This document shows positions 1-5,333 of a stretch of 6,208 nucleotides of DNA, piece by piece (position 1 is the first letter of the stretch; every line of letters starts with the position of its first letter). Origin of the DNA: Vibrio madracius (GTDB lineage: Bacteria > Pseudomonadota > Gammaproteobacteria > Enterobacterales > Vibrionaceae). The notes under the pieces were generated by a model, which was not told the origin of the DNA, did not search any database, and saw only the letters and a list, made by a program, of their open reading frames with translations. The DNA is taken from contig ASHK01000203.1 in assembly GCA_000695745.1 (NCBI GenBank), forward strand, positions 1 through 6,208, in the 5' to 3' direction. Both the position numbers and the translations under genes were made by a program.

Positions 1-35
1 TCGATGAAAGACGGACTTTGCTATTCACGCACTTC

Positions 36-1595
36 TTACATTGTGTAAGTGTATGGTGCTTGGATACCTAGAGGAATCCCTAGCGCCCAGTAAGCAAGTA
101 AGAAGATAGTCCAACCAATGAGCATTGCAATTGAGAATGGCATCATCAGAGACGCTAACGTACCGATACCAGTCGACTTAACGTAACGTTGACAGTAAAC
201 CACAACAAGCGGGAAGAATACCATCAGTGGTGAAATGATGTTAGAAACCGAATCACCTACACGGTATGCCGCTTGAGATAGCTCAGGAGAGATACCTACA
301 GCCATTAGCATTGGAACTAGAATTGGACCAATCAGTGCCCATTTCGCCGATGCTGAACCGACAAGAAGGTTAACGCACGCTGTTAGAAGAATCATACCAA
401 CAATCGTCGCTTCACCTGGAAGGTTCATTGCTTTAAGACCTTCAGCACCATATAACGCTAGCATAGTACCGATGTTTGATTGGCCAAACGCCGAAAGGAA
501 TTGTGCACAGAAGAATGACATCACAATGTACGCACCCATGGTCGCCATGGTTTCTGACATCGCTTTGATAACATCATTGCTATTCTTAAATGTACCTGAA
601 ACACGGCCGTAAACGTAACCAGGGATGATAAAGAGAATGAAGATCAATGGAACAATCGACTTCATCAATGGTGCTGAGAACGCGGTGATTTCGCCTTCAG
701 GTGAACGAAGTGCTGATGTTTCAGGAATGATTGCAGCAATCAATAGCACAATACCGATAACCATAGACCAACCTGCCGCACGGAATGCTTTAGATTCAGT
801 TTCAGTAAATGTACCTAGATCAGGTGCTTCTTCTGCATCTTCGTCAACCGGTGTATTCGCTAGACGAGGCTCGATGATCTTCTCAGTCACATACCAACCA
901 ATAGCGATAATGATTACTGAAGATAGACCGGTGAAGAAGATATTCGCTAGTGGGTTAACGATGTATTCAGGGTCTAGAACTTGAGCTGAAGTTTGGGTGA
1001 AACCAGCAAGTAGAGGGTCAATACCTGAAGGGATAAAGTTCGCAGAGAAACCACCAGATACCCCAGCAAATGCTGCGGCAATACCCGCTAATGGGTGACG
1101 GCCTGCTGCGTGGAAAATGATACCACCTAGAGGGATAACCAGTACGTAGCCTGCGTCTGCTGCTGTGTGCGATACAATAGCAACAAGGATAAGCATCGGC
1201 GTTAGTAATTTAGCTGGTGTGAAGTTAAGCATCTTCTTAAGGCCTGTAGTAATAAAGCCCGAAGAGTCAGCAACACCAACACCTAGCATCGCAACAAGAA
1301 CGATACCTAGCGGTGCAAAGCCGGTAAAGGTTGTCACCATATTCGCTAGGAAGCTCGCAAGTGCTTCACCAGTCAGTAGGTTGTTTACCTCTAATGCAGT
1401 GCCTGTACGTGGGTTAATCAGATCAAAACTGACGTTAGATAAAAGTGCTGACGCAACCCAAACAATAACCAGTGCCCAGAAGAAAAGAATCGCAGGATCT
1501 GGGATCTTGTTCCCTGCTTTCTCAATAAAGTTTAAAAAGCGATCCATTCCACTCGGCTTTGGAGCTGGCGCTTGATTAATCGATTGGTTACTCAT
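36..1595 (-). CDS. AbgT-family inner-membrane transporter (p-aminobenzoyl-glutamate transporter family)
   Basis: This is a 519-residue polytopic membrane protein of the AbgT family, whose founding member takes up p-aminobenzoyl-glutamate; structures of other members (MtrF, YdaH) have been linked to sulfonamide efflux. The substrate here cannot be read from sequence. Hydrophobic helices run from about residue 35 to the C-terminus. A family-typical segment SHTAADAGY lies at about 142-150, followed by a Gly/Ala-rich stretch. A conserved C-terminal half holds GSASAKWALIGP (about 413-424) and YRVGDSVSNIISP (about 444-456), the regions that line the transport path in the known structures. An acidic cytoplasmic loop (VDEDAEEAPD) lies at about 250-259. 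I chose the ATG at 1593-1595 because GGAG (1601-1604) sits 5 bases upstream; an in-frame ATG 13 codons earlier has no ribosome binding site. The length fits the family and the frame is uninterrupted. It is separated from the pilin operon by 357 bases and has its own promoter, so it is probably a single-gene unit. Confidence 0.93.
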   Translation of the reverse strand: MSNQSINQAPAPKPSGMDRFLNFIEKAGNKIPDPAILFFWALVIVWVASALLSNVSFDLINPRTGTALEVNNLLTGEALASFLANMVTTFTGFAPLGIVLVAMLGVGVADSSGFITTGLKKMLNFTPAKLLTPMLILVAIVSHTAADAGYVLVIPLGGIIFHAAGRHPLAGIAAAFAGVSGGFSANFIPSGIDPLLAGFTQTSAQVLDPEYIVNPLANIFFTGLSSVIIIAIGWYVTEKIIEPRLANTPVDEDAEEAPDLGTFTETESKAFRAAGWSMVIGIVLLIAAIIPETSALRSPEGEITAFSAPLMKSIVPLIFILFIIPGYVYGRVSGTFKNSNDVIKAMSETMATMGAYIVMSFFCAQFLSAFGQSNIGTMLALYGAEGLKAMNLPGEATIVGMILLTACVNLLVGSASAKWALIGPILVPMLMAVGISPELSQAAYRVGDSVSNIISPLMVFFPLVVVYCQRYVKSTGIGTLASLMMPFSIAMLIGWTIFLLAYWALGIPLGIQAPYTYTM

Positions 1596-1600
1596 GGTAA

Positions 1601-1604
1601 CTCC
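1601..1604 (-). promoter_or_regulatory. Shine-Dalgarno of the AbgT-family gene
   Basis: GGAG on the minus strand lies 5 bases before the ATG at 1593-1595. It decides this start over the in-frame ATG at 1632-1634, which has no purine-rich sequence at the right distance. Confidence 0.7.
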
Positions 1605-1650
1605 GTGTGTGATGTTGTTATTTGTTGGTCTCATCGCGTAAAGCGAAAAG

Positions 1651-1679
1651 ATTATATTTGCGTGACCATTCTATTTAAA
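1651..1679 (-). promoter_or_regulatory. Predicted sigma70 promoter of the AbgT-family gene
   Basis: Reading the minus strand, a perfect TATAAT -10 box occupies 1656-1651. A TTTAAA -35 box (4 of 6 matches to TTGACA) occupies 1679-1674, with an ideal 17-base spacer. Transcription would begin near 1644 and give a leader of about 49 bases before the ATG at 1595. The surrounding DNA is AT-rich. This is a prediction from sequence pattern only. Confidence 0.6.
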
Positions 1680-1748
1680 AAAGATGAAAATAGTAGATAA
1701 TTTGGAACTTTTTCCATATTTGTAGACTTATTTTGCAAAAAACACCGA

Positions 1749-1777
1749 TTAACATAACATTTAACCAACATGTTAAC
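1749..1777. repeat. Three phased TTAAC direct repeats, 12-base period
   Basis: TTAAC begins at 1749, 1761 and 1773, exactly 12 bases apart (GTTAA on the minus strand for the last). AACAT words fall between them, and a palindrome AACATGTT covers 1767-1774. The block lies roughly 105-133 bases upstream of the predicted transcription start of the AbgT-family gene, so it could be a regulator binding site. It matches no operator I recognise, and the AT-rich setting makes chance possible. Confidence 0.35.
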
Positions 1778-1952
1778 GCACAAATGCAAAACAATTATCT
1801 AACTAGCACGCAAAATGCCCGATTATATAAACATAGCTTATATTTTCACCATCATCTAAGCGGGCAATAGTTATAGAACTCACGCTAATGTGAGATATGA
1901 CTCTTGATTCACTTGCTTCGCGGAAAAAATCACTAGATAGCGGGGAAGAAAA

Positions 1953-2365
1953 CTAATCAAACTCACTAAAACGAGAAATCTGCGTGACCAAAGTGACATT
2001 GCGTCTCACTTCTAGTCGATCAATCCAAAATACCTCGACCTTCACGGTTTTGATGTTTCCATCCATAGCCACTTGCAACACTGTCCATTCAACATAAAAG
2101 TGGGATGTGAGCTATCCTGACCGTCAACAATATCTGTCATATAGCTTGCCACTGCTTGAGAAGAAGCCAAAGGATCGGCTCCACGAGTTCGAAACCACTC
2201 TAGTTTGGCTTCGGCAAGCCCTAACGCCTGAATACTCCTATAAGCAAAATCAGAGCGCTGCTCTAAATCGATCTGCATTTTCACTAGACCCAGCGCACCA
2301 ACGCCTAATAGACACAATGCGATCAAGACTTCAATGAGGCCAAGTCCACTCTGTCTAAAAATCAC
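1953..2365 (-). pseudogene. pilV: PilV-like minor type IV pilin, interrupted by a frameshift
   Basis: This is the last gene of the minor pilin operon and the counterpart of GspI/PilV, a core member of the tip or initiation complex. It starts with GTG (2363-2365), overlapping the end of pilX by 11 bases. AAGGGG at 2373-2378 lies 7 bases upstream. The 7-residue leader ends RQSG, and cleavage would give mature LGLIE with the required Glu at +5, followed by a hydrophobic helix. The open frame stops at 2042 after 107 residues. From residue 88 onward it no longer looks like PilV. The neighbouring frame, read from codon 2100-2102 to a TAG at 1953-1955, gives 49 residues containing YVEWTV, KTVKVEVFWID and RNVTLVTQISRF, typical of a PilV C-terminal beta-sheet. 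Adding one C to the CCC at 2102-2104 (minus strand) joins both parts into a normal 137-residue PilV. It is either a recent mutation or a sequence error. Confidence 0.85.
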
Positions 2366-3608
2366 GCCATGTCCCCTTTTTCCATCGATAACTCGCTCCT
2401 GCCGAACTTGAGTGAGTAATCACATCTTGATTATATTGAAAGCTTAATGAATCGTTGAACAACGCAAGATGTTCGGTGTTGGCGTAATCAAAAAACGCGC
2501 CCCCAGTAATCTCAAAACTCCCCTCCTGGTAGTAGACTGCAAGCTCTTGCTCTTCTGAAAAATTTGCACCTAAACTATCCGCTATTCCTAACTGCTGCCA
2601 CCGTGCTATAGAGGGCTCAAAATCTTGATTAAAGTGAAACAAGACCCCCTTAATTGTGACTGCCCCCTGCATCGCAAATATGCCCTCATGAACCAGTAAA
2701 GTAATCCCATCACTGGCTTCAGAAAGCGCTTTAATGTCTGTCAGGTGGCTCTTCGATATCACACAAGAGCCATTTATCCATAAATGCAGGTTGCCTTGCC
2801 TGAGCTGCTTGAGTATTTCTGCTCCGCAATCTTTGCCCATCCATTCGCCAGTAACCGTTTGCGATTCAAGGTTTATCTCACTAAATATGCCGTTAGTTCT
2901 CACCACATCATGTTGCTCACGTGAGACACCAAAAAAATCTTCGAACACGCTAAGCTGATCGTCTTGTACAATATCGTGAGCAAAACATTTAGGTTCGGAG
3001 AGCGAGCTACAACTGCCAGAGATCTTAGTCACATATTCCTCTAAACATTTTTTATGGCTTACAAACTCTTCACTTGGCTTGGGGCCAGTACTCAACCCTT
3101 TATTTTCTAAAGCGCCAGTTGCGGAAAGATGACCTTTGACTCTAAATGCTGTGCACTCCCAGCCTTCATCCGCTTCCCTGCCTGGGTCAGGCGTATTTAT
3201 CACTACAGATGACTTAAATTTCATACTTGCCGAGGTTTGTATTGCGCCCGATTTTAATGTGGACTCCGCCAATGCAAAACGTCGACTGACTTTCTGATTT
3301 CCTGATGTTGCAGAAACCACTACATCGCCTGTCGTACTGTCCAACCAGAGTTTAGACGTGACCAATAGTGTTTGGTCGCAAGCAAGAATATTGGCTGGTA
3401 GTGTCTTTAGAGGAAAAAACTGAGCTATCGCGCATTCCACACCACCCTCTGCGAGCCAAAAAGACTGTCGGGAGTCTATTTCATTCTGAGCACGTTTAAT
3501 CTCGTAAAATGTCGTCTTATACATCGCGATAAATAACATCAAGGCTAAGCTCAATAATATTGAAGTCATCATTAACGCGATCGCCCCTCGCTGATACTTA
3601 ACTTTCAT
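2355..3608 (-). CDS. pilX: Large PilX-like minor type IV pilin (GspK-like tip subunit)
   Basis: This 417-residue protein is the third gene of the minor pilin operon. Its ATG overlaps the pilW stop in an ATGA (3605-3608), and GAGGAA at 3615-3620 lies 6 bases upstream. The leader MKVKYQRG would be cut after Gly8 to give mature AIALM. Position +5 is Met, not Glu, as in GspK and PilX proteins, which cap the filament and have no subunit above them. A hydrophobic helix spans about 9-30, followed by SFWLAEGGVECA (50-61), typical of PilX N-termini. The rest is a large periplasmic or extracellular domain with eight cysteines (59, 77, 152, 188, 200, 208, 261, 282). A late stretch of short strands (GITLLVHEGIFAMQG, then TIKGVLFHF) resembles the beta-rich C-terminal part of PilX-like proteins. 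It is about twice the usual PilX size. Assignment rests on the N-terminus, gene order and overall type; the middle of the protein is not recognisable. Confidence 0.8.
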   Translation of the reverse strand: MKVKYQRGAIALMMTSILLSLALMLFIAMYKTTFYEIKRAQNEIDSRQSFWLAEGGVECAIAQFFPLKTLPANILACDQTLLVTSKLWLDSTTGDVVVSATSGNQKVSRRFALAESTLKSGAIQTSASMKFKSSVVINTPDPGREADEGWECTAFRVKGHLSATGALENKGLSTGPKPSEEFVSHKKCLEEYVTKISGSCSSLSEPKCFAHDIVQDDQLSVFEDFFGVSREQHDVVRTNGIFSEINLESQTVTGEWMGKDCGAEILKQLRQGNLHLWINGSCVISKSHLTDIKALSEASDGITLLVHEGIFAMQGAVTIKGVLFHFNQDFEPSIARWQQLGIADSLGANFSEEQELAVYYQEGSFEITGGAFFDYANTEHLALFNDSLSFQYNQDVITHSSSAGASYRWKKGTWRDF

Positions 3609-4234
3609 GGTGCGTTCCTCACCATGAAGCTTCGATAAATAGAAGCAGTAACAGACGCCTTTGCTCTCAAATGCCCCTCAATCACAAACGTAATAAACTG
3701 ATTAGAATGATAGGAAGCACCAACCGCAGTGCCCGTCACTTCGAAGTGAGAAATCGCGATAAAATTGGGTTCGAATATCGACGTACACCCAGAAGCGTTG
3801 GAGAAGCTGATGTCTTTCGCCCCCGACACCAAGCTTGAAACCGAGCGACAGATCTTCAGTTTTTGAGCATCACTATCAAATTGCCAAACCACATTTTCAA
3901 TCGGCTTAGCGAGTCCAGGATCTCTATCATCCCAGTAAGCATATTGAACAGATGCACCTTCACGCGAAATATAGACGGTTTGTGTCGATCCTTTGGGGCT
4001 CAACGTCGCACCGTATTCACCAAACGCACCGCAGCGAATCAAGTCATTTTGCAAGCGTCTTGCAGTCGTCGATAAGGCTTGTTGGAGAATGAGTAACTGT
4101 GAGCGCTCAATAACGTGGCGCTGGAGGGAAATGTAGAAAGTCACTACAGCAGATAGCACCAATAAACTTAGCGCCATAGCAACAACGAGTTCTATCAGCG
4201 TAATTCCTCGTATTTGACTAGGCCATGTTGTCAT
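3605..4234 (-). CDS. pilW: PilW-like minor type IV pilin (GspJ-like)
   Basis: This 209-residue minor pilin is the second gene of the operon. Its ATG is fused to the fimT stop as ATGA (4231-4234). With no separate Shine-Dalgarno sequence it is probably translated by coupling to fimT. The leader ends SQIRG (residues 6-10), and cleavage would give ITLIE with Glu at +5. A hydrophobic helix covers about 11-33, then the amphipathic helix continues (SLQRHVIERSQLLILQQAL). LQNDLIRCGAFGEYG (61-75) is a typical PilW segment just after the helix. Cysteines are at 68, 129 and 150. By family, PilW pairs with PilV and PilX in the priming complex of type IV pili and equals GspJ of type II secretion. A mature residue of Ile rather than Phe is uncommon but tolerated in minor pilins. 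Confidence 0.85.
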   Translation of the reverse strand: MTTWPSQIRGITLIELVVAMALSLLVLSAVVTFYISLQRHVIERSQLLILQQALSTTARRLQNDLIRCGAFGEYGATLSPKGSTQTVYISREGASVQYAYWDDRDPGLAKPIENVVWQFDSDAQKLKICRSVSSLVSGAKDISFSNASGCTSIFEPNFIAISHFEVTGTAVGASYHSNQFITFVIEGHLRAKASVTASIYRSFMVRNAP

Positions 4235-4767
4235 TTAGGGCATGCACCAAAGCCAAAATTAATATCACCAACATCACAGACGATTACTCGACCAGAAACA
4301 CTGTGAGTCCGAATATTGATATACGATGCGATATCACTCAATGGCTGTATTTTGATAGTGCCATTGGTCAGCGCCATACCGGATAAATTATCGAACTTTA
4401 TCCGAGCGTTAGAATGGTTGAGTGACAATTCAATTCCTTTAAGCACCTCACCTTTCATATGCCGCAATATAGTCGCATTTGAGTCGTTGATATCAGCTTG
4501 ATTGGTCACTTGAATGCTCCATAGATCGGCTTCCGATTGCTCAGATGGTTTCAAAAAATGAACCCACAACGGCATGTTCTGCGCAATCGACTCGGCCTTT
4601 GTCTGTATAAGTAGTGCATACAACTCATTCGCTGCTGCCGTGGCTTTTAGTTTCTTGGAGGCCATCTGGAACTCGGGGACAACAGCAAAGAGCAGAGCAC
4701 TAAGCACTGCTATCGCAATCACTAATTCAAGGACTGAGAAGCCGCGAGTTCGTTCCCAAAAAAGAAT
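4231..4767 (-). CDS. fimT: FimT/GspH-like minor type IV pilin, apparent ATT start
   Basis: This is the first gene of the minor pilin operon, 178 residues if translation starts at ATT (4765-4767). The prepilin motif is plain: ERTRG followed by FSVLELVIAIAV, cleaved after Gly9, with Phe +1 and Glu +5, then a hydrophobic helix. The only standard start codon in this frame is a GTG at 4720-4722. It lies inside the helix, after the cleavage site, and so cannot be right. Between the upstream stop (4783-4785) and the motif there is no ATG, GTG or TTG. ATT at 4765-4767 is preceded by AGGTGG (4772-4777) at a workable 4-base gap and yields a normal 9-residue leader. The C-terminus has SGRVIVC followed by a second Cys three residues from the end (about 164 and 176), as in FimT proteins. 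FimT of competent bacteria can bind DNA. An alternative is a sequence error hiding an ATG. Confidence 0.82.
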   Translation of the reverse strand: MLFWERTRGFSVLELVIAIAVLSALLFAVVPEFQMASKKLKATAAANELYALLIQTKAESIAQNMPLWVHFLKPSEQSEADLWSIQVTNQADINDSNATILRHMKGEVLKGIELSLNHSNARIKFDNLSGMALTNGTIKIQPLSDIASYINIRTHSVSGRVIVCDVGDINFGFGACPK

Positions 4768-4777
4768 GAAACCACCT
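4765..4777 (-). promoter_or_regulatory. Shine-Dalgarno and candidate ATT start of fimT
   Basis: On the minus strand AGGTGG (4777-4772) is followed after 4 bases by ATT (4767-4765). This codon is in frame with the prepilin motif, and no ATG, GTG or TTG is available between the upstream stop codon and the cleavage site. AUU starts are known but rare (infC, pcnB), so this remains a proposal. Confidence 0.45.
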
Positions 4778-4796
4778 ACAAATCAACACTGAAACT

Positions 4797-4812
4797 TGCG
4801 TTCAATTTAGCA
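4797..4812. promoter_or_regulatory. CRP-S-like site between fimT and pilE
   Basis: TGCGT (4797-4801), six bases, then TAGCA (4808-4812) matches 8 of 10 core positions of the TGCGA-N6-TCGCA competence (CRP-S) site, which needs both CRP and a Sxy/TfoX protein. It lies in the 99-base divergent gap between fimT and pilE. A weak -10 candidate TTTAAA (4835-4840) would place the site centre at about -42 from a pilE start, the normal class II position. It is a pattern match only, but it fits the known TfoX control of Vibrio DNA-uptake pilus genes. Confidence 0.4.
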
Positions 4813-4866
4813 GCCGAGAAAACTATTAAGGCAATTTAAAGGCGGTATTTAGGGCTAGGCAGAAAA

Positions 4867-5289
4867 ATGAAATGTACTAAAAGCAACATACGTGAACGCG
4901 GTTTAACCTTGGTCGAAATTACTATTACTTTAGCCATACTTGCTGTATTAATTGGTCTTGCTTATCCAAGTTACATGCAACAGGTTAGGAAAAGCCATCG
5001 AATGGTGGCACTTGGTGATATGCTTGCCATCCAACACGAACTTGAACGAAGCTATGACAGTGGCTACCAGATCGACCATATTATTTCATCGGGCAGCTGT
5101 TTGATTTGTAACTCACCGGCAACGCGGTATCAATTTGACGTCACGATAGACAGTCATGCGGCATACATCATCAAAGCGGTAGCTCAAGATTTGCAGCAAC
5201 AGAACCAAGATAGCTGTCTCAACGACAACAAAACAATGACGCTCAACGCCTTAGGCGAAACTACACCCAGCGCTTGTTGGGGACAATAA
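4867..5289 (+). CDS. pilE: PilE-like minor type IV pilin
   Basis: This 140-residue type IV pilin is transcribed away from the other four minor pilin genes. The leader is 12 residues ending RERG. Cleavage would give LTLVE, with Leu rather than Phe at +1 and the required Glu at +5. The helix continues ILAVLIGLAYPSYMQQVRKS, where the AYPSY kink is the hallmark of PilE-type pilins. The globular part has four cysteines (78, 81, 117, 137). The last pair (DSC and SAC near the C-terminus) probably forms the pilin D-loop disulfide. The protein is the length of a small PilE pilin but lies in a minor pilin locus, so it is likely a minor subunit completing the priming complex, not the major pilin. An AGGG/AGGC purine stretch just upstream (4851-4860) is only a modest ribosome binding site. 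The gene ends immediately before a strong terminator and converges with dnaJ. Confidence 0.87.
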   Translation: MKCTKSNIRERGLTLVEITITLAILAVLIGLAYPSYMQQVRKSHRMVALGDMLAIQHELERSYDSGYQIDHIISSGSCLICNSPATRYQFDVTIDSHAAYIIKAVAQDLQQQNQDSCLNDNKTMTLNALGETTPSACWGQ

Positions 5290-5315
5290 AAAGCTCGCGA
5301 CGAATCGCGAGCTTT
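5290..5315. terminator. Bidirectional rho-independent terminator between pilE and dnaJ
   Basis: A perfect 11-base stem (AAAGCTCGCGA, loop CGAA, TCGCGAGCTTT) begins directly after the pilE stop codon. On the minus strand the stem is followed by TTTTTATTG, a good U-tract for dnaJ. On the plus strand the tail TTTAAC is shorter but usable. The position between two convergent genes fits termination in both directions. Confidence 0.9.
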
Positions 5316-5333
5316 AACAACATTTGAAAAATC

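Larger units (their letters stand above)
1596..1952. other. Intergenic region between the AbgT-family gene and the end of pilV
   Basis: This 357-base AT-rich gap holds no credible coding sequence on either strand. It contains the transporter's predicted promoter (1651-1679) and the phased TTAAC repeats (1749-1777). A second TATAAT on the minus strand at 1827-1822 lacks a convincing -35 partner. A short CTCAC/GTGAG inverted repeat at 1879-1894 is too weak, and lacks a T-run, to be called a terminator. No clear terminator for the pilin operon is visible after 1953. Confidence 0.7.

Noticed and set aside
625..1575. Open frames on the plus strand across the transporter gene (625-984 and 1165-1575)
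   Set aside because: They lie antisense within a complete AbgT-family gene, have no ribosome binding site, and their translations look like low-complexity antisense products.
1596..1634. ATG at 1632-1634 as the start of the transporter
   Set aside because: It has no Shine-Dalgarno sequence and adds 13 non-conserved residues. The ATG at 1593-1595 has GGAG at a good distance.
1822..1827. Second TATAAT as an upstream promoter of the transporter gene
   Set aside because: No acceptable -35 box lies 16-18 bases upstream; the promoter at 1651-1679 is much better.
1879..1894. Inverted repeat CTCAC/GTGAG as a terminator for the pilin operon
   Set aside because: The 5-base stem has no following T-run on the minus strand and is likely to occur by chance.
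2090..2110. Programmed -1 ribosomal frameshifting to make full-length PilV
   Set aside because: The bases around the junction (CAT CCC ACT TTT) do not form an X XXY YYZ slippery heptamer, and I see no stimulatory hairpin. A missing base explains it more simply.
4231..4722. GTG at 4720-4722 as the start of fimT
   Set aside because: It falls inside the N-terminal hydrophobic helix and would remove the prepilin cleavage site and Glu5, which are clearly encoded just upstream.
1953..5289. Type II secretion pseudopilin cluster (gspG-K)
   Set aside because: No gspC-F, gspL or gspM flank the genes, the PilE AYPSY helix and FimT-type C-terminus are pilus-like, and the location beside dnaJ fits the Vibrio minor pilin locus.
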